From: Mycobacterium pseudokansasii | GTDB taxonomy: Bacteria > Actinomycetota > Actinomycetes > Mycobacteriales > Mycobacteriaceae | DNA length: 64,000 nucleotides | Assembly (NCBI RefSeq): GCF_900566075.1 | Contig: NZ_UPHU01000001.1 | Location: 1,674,001-1,738,000, forward strand | Reading direction: 5' to 3' | In this document: positions 45,482-53,934 of the stretch, piece after piece | Numbering within the stretch: the first letter of the stretch is position 1 | Layout of the letters: each line of letters begins with the position of its first letter | Program-made: the position numbers and the translations under genes | Notes under the pieces: model-generated | What the model was told of the DNA's origin: nothing | What the model saw: only the letters and a program-made list of their open reading frames with translations | The model's database searches: none

Positions 45482-47692
45482 GCTGACCAAGATCCGGGCA
45501 ACGCACCTGCAACGACAGGCGTGGGTGTATGTGCGGCAATCGACGATGACGCAGGTGCGGGAAAACACCGAAAGCCTCAACCGGCAATACGAACTCGCGC
45601 AGCGAGCGCAGCACTTGGGGTGGCCAGCTGACCGGGTACGGGTGGTCGATGACGACCTGGGTTGTTCGGGCGCGGATGCGAACGCACGCAACGGGTTCAG
45701 GAATTGGTCGCCGCGGTCGGGTTGGGGCAGGTCGGCCTGGTGCTGGGCATCGAAGTGTCTCGGTTGGCGCGCTGCAACGCAGACTGGTATCACCTGCTGG
45801 ATCTGTGCGCGATGACCGACACCCTGATCGCCGACGCGGACGGGATGTATCACCCCGGTGACTACAACGACCGGCTCGTGCTTGGGTTGAAGGGCACGAT
45901 GAGCGAGGCTGAGCTGCACGTGCTGCGGTCGCGGCTCAATGCCGGGCTGCGGCACAAGGCCGCGCGGGGCGAGCTGCGCCAACTGCTGCCGGTGGGGCTG
46001 GACTATGACCAGGACGACCGGGTGGTGCTCAGCCGGGATGAGGCGGTCCGCGCCGCGATCACGGCGGTGTTCGACCGGTTCGACGAGCTGGGTTCGGCGC
46101 GTCAGGTGGTGCTGTCGCTGCGTGCGGATGGCCTGCGGCTGCCGCGCCGGTCCGCCGGCGCGCGGGTCATCCGCTGGGCCGAGGCGACCTACCCGGCGGT
46201 CCACGATTTTTTGACCAACCCCGCCTATGGTGGGGCGTACGTGTTCGGGCGAACGAAGGTGAGTCGGCGTCTGGACGAGGCCGGCCGCATCGTGGTCCGC
46301 GATCAGGAATTGCCGCGTGAGCAGTGGGAGGTGACCATCCCGGATCATCATCCCGGCTATGTGTCCTGGCAGACCTATCTGGCCAACCAGGATCGGTTGC
46401 GCGCCAACGTGCACCCGCCCAAAGGGCAGGGCGGCGGGGCGGTGCGTGAGGGCCGCGCCTTGCTGCAGGGGCTGGTGGTGTGCGGCAAGTGCGGGCGGCG
46501 GATGCTGGTCGGCTACTCCGGCCCCGATGGCCGAGTCCCACGGTATCTGTGCGCGCAGGGACTGCGGTTGTACGGCTCGGCGCGCAGCTGCCAGAGTCTG
46601 AGCGGACGCCGCCTGGACGCCGCCGTGGTCGAGGAGATGTTCACCGTGTTGCAGCCGGCCGCGTTGGCGGCCACCGCCGCCGCACTGGCCGAGGCCGAGG
46701 ATCAGCATGCCCGGCGGGTGCGCGCGTTCGAGCTGGGCGTCGAGCGGGCCCGTTACGAGGCCCAGCGAGCCCGCCGCCAGTTCGACGCGGTCGAGCCGGA
46801 GAACCGGTTGGTCGCCCGCAGCCTGGAACGCGACTGGGAAGTACGGCTGGGCACGCTACGTCAAGCCGAGGCCGACCTGGCCGCGCAGCAGTCCCGGCGG
46901 CCGGCGGTGCTCACCGAGGAAGAGGTGGCCTGGCTATCCCACGCGGGTGCTGACCTGCGGGCGGTGTTCGACGCCGACACCACCACCATCCGAGAACGAA
47001 AGCAGTTGCTGCGGTTGCTGATCGGTGAGGTCGTCATCAACGTCGACCGCGACGCTGGTCAGGCCGCGATCCGGATCCGGTGGGAAGGCAGCGCTCATAC
47101 CGATATCACCGTCGCGTTGCCGCGCCGCGGCGTGGACAGCGCGATCCGCACCGAGGCCGACACGCTGGAGCGTATTCGACGGCTGGCCGCCCACTACGAC
47201 GACGCGACGATCGCGCGCCTGCTTGCCCGGCAAGGCGTGATCACCGCGACCGGGTTGCCGTTCACCCGCGACCGGGTCGGCAGCCTGCGCCGCAAACACC
47301 GGATCGCCGGTCCCAGCGAACCTGTCGGACCCATCGACGAGGATGTGCACATGGTCAGCATCGCCGAAGCCCAGACGCTGCTGGGCACCTCCCGAGCCAC
47401 CCTCTACCGGTGGCTGGCCAGCGGGTTCATCCGCGGCGAGCAGCACGGCCCCGGCGGCCCGTGGCGAATCCGCATCGACGCCGAGCTGCAAGCCAAGATC
47501 ACCCCGGACGCGCCCGAGGGATGGGTTGGGCTCGAAGCTGCTGCCCGCCGACTCGGCGTTGCCAAACAGACTGTCCTGGACCGGATTCAACGCGGCGAGC
47601 TCAACGCGGTGCATGTCAACCGCGGCCAACGCAAGGGCCTGGCCATCCAACTGCCACCACCGGAAGATGCTTTGTTCGCTGCAACGCCATGA
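45474..47692 (+). pseudogene. large serine recombinase, one frameshift
   Basis: Large serine recombinase of about 738 aa if repaired. The ATG at 45474 reads THLQRQAWVYVRQSTMTQ (catalytic Ser after VRQ) and DDDLGCSGADANARNGF, then goes out of frame near 45698, where one C appears lost from an expected TTCCAG. The other frame continues ELVAAVGLGQVGLVLGIEVSRLAR, the recombinase domain, a zinc ribbon (VVCGKCGRRM...YLC), a long coiled-coil region, and two C-terminal MerR-like helix-turn-helices (VSIAEAQTLLGTSRATLYRWL; VGLEAAARRLGVAKQTVLDRI). The split separates the nucleophile from the rest, so the element is immobile unless this is an error. Confidence 0.85.
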
Positions 47693-47938
47693 AACGCCGA
47701 GGCCAGCGTGTCGCATCCGGTCCAGAGCACCCGGTCGCACCATCTGCGTGACCATGAAAACCCATAACAACGCAGCATCCGGCCCGAATCTGGACCGGAT
47801 GAGACAACCAGGGAAAGGAAATTAGTAGTGAGAACCCGGCTCGACACGCCCGAGGAAAACCGCTGGTGAGCTGAGTCCCTCAAATCGAGCGACCGGAACT
47901 GAAAGCGCTGCTAGAGACGTTTTCGCGCGCTTAATCGT

Positions 47939-47971
47939 GGGGTTCGAGTCCCCTTAGCTCTACCGAGAAAC
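47939..47971. mobile_element. attachment-site copy B
   Basis: GGGGTTCGAGTCCCCTTAGC followed by TCTACCGAGAAAC; 31 of 33 positions match the tRNA 3' end plus flank at 43528-43560. It marks the distal end of the segment carrying abiE and the serine recombinase, or the start of the next element. Confidence 0.8.
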
Positions 47972-47982
47972 ACGGTTTCAGG

Positions 47983-48003
47983 GCCCGGATTTTCGGGCTT
48001 TTT
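47983..48003 (+). terminator. intrinsic terminator after att copy B
   Basis: GCCCG-GATTTT-CGGGC followed by TTTTT. A compact stem with a T-run, oriented to stop plus-strand transcripts. A degenerate equivalent (GGCT-AGTTTG-AGCC then TT) follows copy D near 49780-49800. Confidence 0.7.
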
Positions 48004-48400
48004 GACGACAACCGTGACGACAACGGCGACTTCTTTGACGACAACCGCCCGGACGAGTCGCCGCCAAGGTTTTCGAACAGGATGCCCATCGAATCCAGCG
48101 CTTGGCGCTGTACCGCCTCGATCGCCTCGACGTAGGTTCCCGTAGTCACCGCGGCGAACCGTATCGCAAAATCCGCTGCTCGGTCGCGGGCGATGCACCC
48201 ACCGTGAACAAGCAAGCTGGCGCACGAGTGGCGAAGACCATGCACGCGCGGCTGCGGAACCTCTGCCCGAGCCGCACAGGCTGTGGAGCACCCGGTTGAC
48301 GTTGCGTGGTTCGAGAAAGCCAAGTTGCTACACAACGAAGCCCGGGCCGCCGGAATCATCTTCAGGCGCTTAGACTTTGACCTCAACTGTGTAGACCGCG
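48000..48400 (-). pseudogene. tyrosine integrase, decayed
   Basis: Remnant of a phage-type tyrosine recombinase next to att copy B. In order on the minus strand: LEPRNVNRVLHSL (about 48325-48280), then after a frameshift PRVHGLRHSCASLLVHGG (about 48250-48200, the H-x-L-R-H box), then TGTYVEAIEAVQRQALDSMGILF (to 48070) with the probable nucleophilic Tyr. The second His/Arg box is unrecognisable. The C-terminus running into the tRNA-like att copy is what integrases targeting tRNA genes do. N-terminal domains are missing. Confidence 0.65.
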
Positions 48401-48477
48401 GCATACTGGCCGAATCGAACGCGGCGCACGGCAGCCTCCGCGCAGCCCCGGCGGCTGGGATGGGGTCGCGCGGCACG

Positions 48478-48792
48478 CTAACGGTGATGCGGCGGTTGCT
48501 CGTCGCGGAGCCGGCTCTCGTCCCACGCCGAGCGCACCTGCTCCTCGTCGCCGAACCTCTCCAGGTCCTCGGCCGTGACGTGCAGCCGCGGTTTCGGCGC
48601 GGTCGGTCGTGGGCTTGGGGGCTCGGTGGGCACGAGGCGATTGTCCCAGTTTTGGGCGGAAAATTCCGCCGCCGACGGGTCGGCTTGGACGACATACGGT
48701 TCTTGGACGGGAGCGACATGTGCGGATCCCGACGTTTCCGAGCCGAGTAAGGTCGCGGCCGGAACCCGCAAGGTAGGCAGCATGGGTAGCAA
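48478..48792 (-). CDS. hypothetical island protein
   Basis: 104-aa ORF, Pro/Glu-rich in the middle, with a C-terminal charged helix (HVTAEDLERFGDEEQVRSAW). No recognised family. It lies between att copies B and C upstream of the integrase relic on the same strand, so it may be element cargo or a fragment. Confidence 0.35.
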   Translation of the reverse strand: MLPMLPTLRVPAATLLGSETSGSAHVAPVQEPYVVQADPSAAEFSAQNWDNRLVPTEPPSPRPTAPKPRLHVTAEDLERFGDEEQVRSAWDESRLRDEQPPHHR

Positions 48793-48807
48793 CGACGCTC
48801 AGTTCGT

Positions 48808-48832
48808 GGTTCGAGTCGCCTTAGCTCCACCA
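48808..48832. mobile_element. attachment-site copy C
   Basis: GGTTCGAGTCGCCTTAGCTC and CACC, the T-loop to acceptor part of the tRNA with one substitution. It is followed, as at copy B, by a GACGACAAC-type repeat (near 48872). Shorter and more decayed than B and D. Confidence 0.65.
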
Positions 48833-48966
48833 CTCGAAATGCTGTCTCAGGTCCAGACTTTCGAGCCTCTGACGACAACCACGGCGACAAGCGGCCGGCG
48901 GAATCGTCGCGTGGACGGACTCGGCCTTAGGCGCGGGGCCATGGCTTCCCGCGGGCTGCATGCCAA

Positions 48967-49293
48967 CTAGCGAGCCAGTCCGAGGAACACCATCAAAGAG
49001 CGTTCGATGTCCGCCATGAGTGCCGAGGGCGCCCGACCGATACGCGCGCCAAGGTTTGACCGGCGCACGGTCGTGATCTTGTCGATCATCGCGAAGCTGG
49101 GCTCGGTGATCTTCGTCGTCTCGTCGTTGGGCACGGCGACTCTGGATATCGGCGTGTCGGTGACGGTCGTGGTCAGCGGGATGACGACAACCGAATCTGT
49201 CTCCGAAAAGAGGTCGTCCTGGACGATGATCGCCGGGCGCGGCCTGGCTGCGTAGACACCGCCGGAGACGGTCCACAACTCGCCACGATTCAC
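48967..49293 (-). CDS. MazF/PemK-type toxin
   Basis: 108-aa MazF endoribonuclease, apparently intact: MNRGELWTVSGGVYAARPRPAIIVQDDLF, VVVIPLTTT, EPSFAMIDKITTVRRSNLGARIG and a normal C-terminal helix (IERSLMVFLGLAR). ATG overlaps the antitoxin stop (ATGA), so antitoxin is made first. It is island cargo between att copies C and D and contrasts with the broken mazF at 129-467. Confidence 0.88.
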   Translation of the reverse strand: MNRGELWTVSGGVYAARPRPAIIVQDDLFSETDSVVVIPLTTTVTDTPISRVAVPNDETTKITEPSFAMIDKITTVRRSNLGARIGRAPSALMADIERSLMVFLGLAR

Positions 49294-49508
49294 GCGTCGT
49301 CGTCCAGCGAACCGAGAGCGGAGATCGCCTCGACGAACTCCATGTCGTCGCTGTGTCGGTCAGCCTCCGCGAGTGCCAGCGCCTCACGGTGTGCTTCAGC
49401 GGCGAACGCAGCTGAGCGGACATCCGGCACCCACACTTGGACCGGGCGGTACCCCCGCAAGCGCATGCGCTCGCGGTACTGGCGGGCTCTCCGCGTCGAT
49501 GTGCTCAT
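49290..49508 (-). CDS. MazE-type antitoxin (DUF3018-like)
   Basis: 72-aa antitoxin from the ATG at 49508: RRARQYRERMRLRGYRPVQVWVPDVRSAAFAAEAHREALAL (in parts), then an acidic tail that would wrap the toxin. This matches DUF3018-type partners of MazF. A perfect 16-bp palindrome lies 24-39 bp upstream and is the likely autoregulatory site. Confidence 0.82.
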   Translation of the reverse strand: MSTSTRRARQYRERMRLRGYRPVQVWVPDVRSAAFAAEAHREALALAEADRHSDDMEFVEAISALGSLDDDA

Positions 49509-49531
49509 GCTCCCACTGTTGCATGAAACGG

Positions 49532-49547
49532 GTGTTGCATGCAACAC
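49532..49547. promoter_or_regulatory. mazEF operator palindrome
   Basis: GTGTTGCATGCAACAC, a perfect 16-bp palindrome upstream of the antitoxin. Extra half-sites TGTTGCA flank it at 49517-49523 and 49559-49565, giving room for cooperative binding of the toxin-antitoxin complex. Confidence 0.75.
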
Positions 49548-49726
49548 GGAGAAATTATGTTGCAGGTTGACCACGCGAGCGAGTCCATGCCGAGGACCGA
49601 TTGCTCGTGAGTCGGCGATGGCTGACGACAACTTTGACGACAACCGTGACGACGGTTGCGCCGCCCAATACGGCTCCTACCACCCGAATCCCGGTTATCG
49701 CGCCTGGTCACGCCTCCTGCCCGCTC

Positions 49727-49773
49727 CTGGCAGTGCGGGTCTGGGGTTCGAGTCCCCTTAGCTTTACCAGGAA
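49727..49773. mobile_element. attachment-site copy D
   Basis: The longest copy: begins at the anticodon loop (CTGGCAGTG), then GGGGTTCGAGTCCCCTTAGC and TTTACCA. Two bases shorter than the tRNA in the variable region. It is the last copy before ordinary chromosomal genes, so it is the probable outer boundary (attR) of the island. Confidence 0.78.
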
Positions 49774-49928
49774 AAACGCGGATCAGCGGGCTAGTTTGAG
49801 CCGTTTGACGACAGTGCTGACCCTCGGGGCGGCCCGACTTCGGCAACACGGATGCGGCCGGCCGCCCTGCGCCGCCTACTGGCGGTGTCGCAGCAGGGTT
49901 CCGGCCGACCCGCAAACGGTCCGGTGAA

Positions 49929-50396
49929 TTACGCGTCCCAGCTGGTCAGGTCGCGGGCTGGGATGCCGTGGTCGGCGCAGTAGGTGGTGTAGCGCTCGAT
50001 GGAGGTCTTGTGGTTCTCCTGCCACAGGATGGTGTTGTTCTCGTCGATGAACAGCAGCTCGCCAACGATGACGAAGAACACCTCGGTGTCCTCCACGCTC
50101 TCCGGGGTGTGCCTGGAGCCGGCCACCTCGTAGACGGTGTCGCCGGCGCGGGAGACCCAGTTGTTTTCCTGGTAGCGCCACGCCCCGGATACGGTGTGCC
50201 CGATCACGATGCCGGTGTGGTAATGAGGAGGTAGCTCGAGCCCGCCGGGAAACTTCATCGAGACGATGATCTCGCCACGCACCGGGTCGATCTTCCAGTA
50301 CTTGAGGAACACCTTGTCGGTGAGCGGGGTGAAGGGAATCCAGGGATTGTCGGCGCCGCTCATGTAGTTGACGTCGAGCTCTTGCAGCGTTTGCAT
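49929..50396 (-). CDS. cupin dioxygenase-like protein
   Basis: 155-aa cupin of the acetylacetone dioxygenase / 2,4'-dihydroxyacetophenone dioxygenase group. HYHTGIVIGHTVSGAWRYQENNW supplies the metal-binding H-x-H and Glu, and SRHTPESVED the last His. It probably cleaves a C-C bond of a ketone with O2 and Fe(II). The PucR-type regulator lies upstream on the same strand. Confidence 0.78.
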   Translation of the reverse strand: MQTLQELDVNYMSGADNPWIPFTPLTDKVFLKYWKIDPVRGEIIVSMKFPGGLELPPHYHTGIVIGHTVSGAWRYQENNWVSRAGDTVYEVAGSRHTPESVEDTEVFFVIVGELLFIDENNTILWQENHKTSIERYTTYCADHGIPARDLTSWDA

Positions 50397-50695
50397 CGGG
50401 GTGCTCCTTGCTTCTTGATCGTTGGTGGCCGGTCGGCCAACTGACTGAAACGGTAAGGGCGGCTGCAGCGAATTCCTTGGCGCGCGACGCCAAGGTTGGT
50501 GCGCCCGCTTGTGTTCACATCACAGTGCGAGGGGACGGAGTGTCGCGGGTCTGCTCACACGTTGCGGAGACTCAGGGCCCTTGCCAGAGCGGCTGGTCAA
50601 CCGATGTCGGAGCGGCATGGGAGGAGCCGCGTTGTTGTGGAATCTGTTACACCCGACAGTAATTGGCTGTGGTGAGCGGTGCGGCTGGAGCCATG
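50397..50695. other. gene-free 299-bp gap
   Basis: Between the PucR-type gene and the cupin gene, both on the minus strand. It must hold the cupin promoter and any PucR binding site. I see no ORF with a convincing start and no strong palindrome. Confidence 0.5.
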
Positions 50696-52000
50696 TCACG
50701 GTTCGGCGGTGCGGCCCTCGCGGATGAGCCCCGGCAGCGTGGGCAGTAATACCAGGGCCACCGCGAGGTCGAGGCTGTCGGTGTCGATGCTGCGACCGAG
50801 CATCTTCTCGGCTTGGTCAACGCGGTAGCTGACCGTGTTGGGATGCACGGTGAGTCGCTGCGCAGTTCGGACCCGACTGCGGTTCTCCTGCAGGTACACC
50901 GACAACGTCGTGGCCACTCGGTAGGTCGCCTCGTCGTCGGTGGCCAGCGGACCAAGCACCCGGTGAACAAACGACGCCGCCTGTTCGGCGTCGCAACTGG
51001 CCAGCGCGGCGGCCGCAACATCCCGGTAATGCGTCAGCGTGCCGGCGCGCGTGCCGGCCAGCGACGCGACCCGGCGGGCATTGGATGCTTCGATATGGCT
51101 GCAGCGGAAGCCTTTCAGTCCGTGCCCGGGCTCGCCGATACCGATCCGAACGCCATCCGGAAGCGTCGGCCGACGCGTCGAAGTGTCTGTGGTGTCGAAA
51201 CCGACTGTGCCAATATCGCTTCGCCAGCTGAACCAGCCGAACGCCACGAGAGAGCCGCCCGGGTGGATGAGTGTTGTGTCGGCGCCCATCTCGCGCGCAA
51301 GAGTGGTGAGCGCCTCATTCAGCGATGACTGAGCGTCGCGGTGCTCCGGCGCCGAATCGACCCAGGCGATCACCCCGACGTGGTGGCGGTTGACGTCGTA
51401 GCGCAACCGTTTGGAGGCCCGCTGCGGGTCACGCTCGCGTCTCGCCAAAATGTCGTCGATGGCGTCCGTGCGGGCGGCCGCGGTGTTACGCAGCCAGATC
51501 TCGCGCTCGGCCTCATAGGCCTGCTCCGCGCGGTTCAAGGCCGCGTCGATGTAGCCGAACATCCAGCTGGTGGCGAGCCGAAACGCCAATGCTTGTTGCG
51601 TCCGGTCGGTGGCGGCCGCCGTGATCCGGTCCCACATCCACTGCCACAACAACGTTTGGGCCAGCCGGTAAAAACGCATCAAATTGGCCAGCGGAATCTG
51701 GCGCATCACGCCCGCTCGGGCAATGGCCAGGGTCGGTGCCGGCAATTCGACGTCGCGAGGGTCACCGGCCACGTCGATGATGTCGGCCAGCTGGCGGATG
51801 CCCGCCTCGGTGCTGACCAGGTTCTCCTTGACCGACTGCGGGTCGGGAAATAGGACTGGCATCTCCGTCTGCATCTGGGTGACGCACCGTTCGGCCAGTT
51901 CTGCGGCGGCAGAACGCAGTTCGGCGACTATCGGGCGCAGCAGTTCCTTCCAGACCTTCTCGGCGTCTGGCTCACGTAATGGTTCCCACGCGGGTTCCAT
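50696..52000 (-). CDS. PucR/CdaR-type transcriptional regulator
   Basis: 434-aa regulator. The C-terminal HTH_30 (TAQRLTVHPNTVSYRVDQAEKMLGRSID) is the PucR signature; a GGDEF-like/CdaR middle domain precedes it (RLRYDVNRHHVGVIAWVD, IGIGEPGHGLKGFRCSHIEASNARRVA), and an N-terminal RsbR-like helical sensor starts the protein. It likely activates the downstream cupin gene in response to a metabolite. Confidence 0.85.
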   Translation of the reverse strand: MEPAWEPLREPDAEKVWKELLRPIVAELRSAAAELAERCVTQMQTEMPVLFPDPQSVKENLVSTEAGIRQLADIIDVAGDPRDVELPAPTLAIARAGVMRQIPLANLMRFYRLAQTLLWQWMWDRITAAATDRTQQALAFRLATSWMFGYIDAALNRAEQAYEAEREIWLRNTAAARTDAIDDILARRERDPQRASKRLRYDVNRHHVGVIAWVDSAPEHRDAQSSLNEALTTLAREMGADTTLIHPGGSLVAFGWFSWRSDIGTVGFDTTDTSTRRPTLPDGVRIGIGEPGHGLKGFRCSHIEASNARRVASLAGTRAGTLTHYRDVAAAALASCDAEQAASFVHRVLGPLATDDEATYRVATTLSVYLQENRSRVRTAQRLTVHPNTVSYRVDQAEKMLGRSIDTDSLDLAVALVLLPTLPGLIREGRTAEP

Positions 52001-52103
52001 GGCGGCCTAACATACTCCGCTGTGACGCCGCCACAACGGACATTCGGCGATGTTGGTGCGAGGAAACGAGCCGGCGTCGCTGCGGAATACCTAGCCTCAC
52101 CGC

Positions 52104-52234
52104 GTGCTGAAGACAAAAGACCTCACAGACCGAATCGTGGTGATCACCGGGGCCGGCAGCGGCGTGTCGACGTATCCGACGCCGAGGCGATGACACGATT
52201 CGCCGACGTCACCATCGCCCGGTTCGGCCGGTAG
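52104..52234 (+). pseudogene. SDR relic
   Basis: Fragment of a short-chain dehydrogenase: GTG at 52104 gives LKTKDLTDRIVVITGAGSGV (Rossmann glycine loop) and then stops; another frame ends DVSDAEAMTRFADVTIARFGR at 52234, which is the segment before the missing NNAG. An internal deletion of about 25-30 residues and loss of everything after beta-4 leave only this scar. Confidence 0.6.
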
Positions 52235-52584
52235 ACCTCGTGGTCAAGCCCAGCCGACGCGATGACGGAAAGATCGTCGTGACACCGCGACCGGCTACGC
52301 GGGTGCGATGAACAGGTTGGGTTGTCACATCCGGAGCGATCCGAGGGAACGTGCCCTGCGCCAGGTGCTGTTTCGCGACATCCTCGGTACCCGGGGTAAA
52401 CGTAGGACCGTGCGGCCCGTGCTTGTGATCCGCTCACAATCTCCTGGATCGGTGTTGGCGCGCTGGCACGAGCTGCCATAGCCGTTGGGCCGTTAACTTT
52501 TTCAGCATGATCAAGCGCGGTGCCCCCAATCCCGCCGCGCCAGTGGTCTAGGCCTTCGAACAACTACCCGCGCAAGGACAAGCC
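52235..52584. other. gene-poor gap after SDR relic
   Basis: 350 bp between the SDR relic and the WS/DGAT gene. One plus-strand frame from an ATG at 52309 is open for 58 codons but matches nothing I recognise and has no good ribosome-binding site. Probably decayed coding DNA plus the WS/DGAT promoter. Confidence 0.4.
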
Positions 52585-53934
52585 ATGAACCTGATGTCAC
52601 CTGTCGAGTCGATGATGTTTCTCGCCGAGTCGCCCGGTCACCCTATGCATGTCGCAGGGTTGCAGCTGTTCGATCCGCCGCAGGACACCGGGCGGGAATT
52701 CGTCCGTGAGTACTACGAAGGGCTCCGGGCATGTGACGATGTGCAGCCTCTTTTTCGCCAGCGTGCAGCGACCCTGCCAGGAGGGCTGAGTGCCGCATGG
52801 TCTTCGGCGACCGACGTCGACCTCGACTACCACGTGCGGCACTCAGCACTGCCCGGCCCCGGGCGGGTGAGGGAGCTGCTCGAACTGGTATCGCGTCTGC
52901 AGTCCGGCATGCTCGACCGGCACCGTCCGTTGTGGGAAACCCATGTCATCGAGGGGCTCGCCGACGGACGCTTCGCCGTCTACACCAAGATCCATCACGG
53001 CCTCGTCGATGGGATATCGACCATCAACCTTCTCCAGAATTCGCTCAGTGCGGATCCACTCGACCGGGAGATCCGTGCGCCGTGGGCGTCGCCCATTCGA
53101 ACCGACGAGCACGCCGGAGCTTCGTCAAGGTTGCAAATTCTGATCGACACAATCAAATCGGTCCCGCGACTTGGCGCCTCGACTCTCCGTTTGGCGCGTT
53201 CCGCCCTGCTCGAACAGCAGATGACCTTGCCGTTCCAAGCGCCGCGAACCATGCTCAACGTCCCGATCGGCGGCGCCCGACGCTGCGCTGCCCAGTCGTG
53301 GTCGCTGCAGCGCATCAAAGACATCAAGAACGCCGCGGGTGTTTCCGTCAACGACGTCGTGCTTGCGATGTGCGCCGGCGCTCTGCGCGGGTACCTGACC
53401 GATCAGAACGCACTGCCCGAAAAGCCTTTGGTGGCAATGGTTCCAGTCAGCCTCCGCACCGCCGACGACGCCGCTGGCGGCAACGCGGTCGGGGCGGTGC
53501 TGGCCAATCTGGCCACGCACGTCGACGACCCCGCTCAGCGTCTGGCCGCGATCAACTCGTCCATGCAGCAGAACAAGGCGGTCCTCGCACAGATGCCCAG
53601 GCCGCAGGCGATGGCGTTGGGAATGATGTTGCTCTCGCCGGTGGTGCTGGGCGGAGTGACGGGAATGTCAGCGACGCGACCGCCATTCAACGTGTGCATC
53701 TCGAACGTGCCCGGTTCCCGAAACCCGCTGTATGCCAATGGCGCTCGGCTGCAAGGCAGTTATCCGATGTCGATCGCGGCGAACGGACAGGCGCTCAACA
53801 TCACCCTGGTCAGCAGCGGCGACAGCCTCGACTTCGGTCTGGTGGGATGCCGCAGTGCCATGCCGCATCTGCAGCGGATGCTGGCACATCTGGAGACGTC
53901 ACTCAAAGACCTGGAGCAAGCCGTCGGGTTGTGA
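52585..53934 (+). CDS. WS/DGAT-family acyltransferase
   Basis: 449-aa wax ester synthase/diacylglycerol acyltransferase. Opening MSPVESMMFLAESPGHPMHVAGLQLFD, catalytic HHGLVDG (HHxxxDG), and the family blocks VNDVVLAMCAGALRGYL and FNVCISNVPGSRNPLYANGARL are in place. It esterifies diacylglycerol or fatty alcohol with acyl-CoA to make storage lipid. GGACAAGCC precedes the ATG. Its last 32 bases overlap the convergent hydratase/thioesterase gene. Confidence 0.92.
   Translation: MNLMSPVESMMFLAESPGHPMHVAGLQLFDPPQDTGREFVREYYEGLRACDDVQPLFRQRAATLPGGLSAAWSSATDVDLDYHVRHSALPGPGRVRELLELVSRLQSGMLDRHRPLWETHVIEGLADGRFAVYTKIHHGLVDGISTINLLQNSLSADPLDREIRAPWASPIRTDEHAGASSRLQILIDTIKSVPRLGASTLRLARSALLEQQMTLPFQAPRTMLNVPIGGARRCAAQSWSLQRIKDIKNAAGVSVNDVVLAMCAGALRGYLTDQNALPEKPLVAMVPVSLRTADDAAGGNAVGAVLANLATHVDDPAQRLAAINSSMQQNKAVLAQMPRPQAMALGMMLLSPVVLGGVTGMSATRPPFNVCISNVPGSRNPLYANGARLQGSYPMSIAANGQALNITLVSSGDSLDFGLVGCRSAMPHLQRMLAHLETSLKDLEQAVGL

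Noticed and set aside
45269..46708. 479-aa minus-strand frame opposite the serine recombinase
   Set aside because: Low-complexity Arg/Gln/His-rich translation with no domain; shadow of the high-GC recombinase gene.
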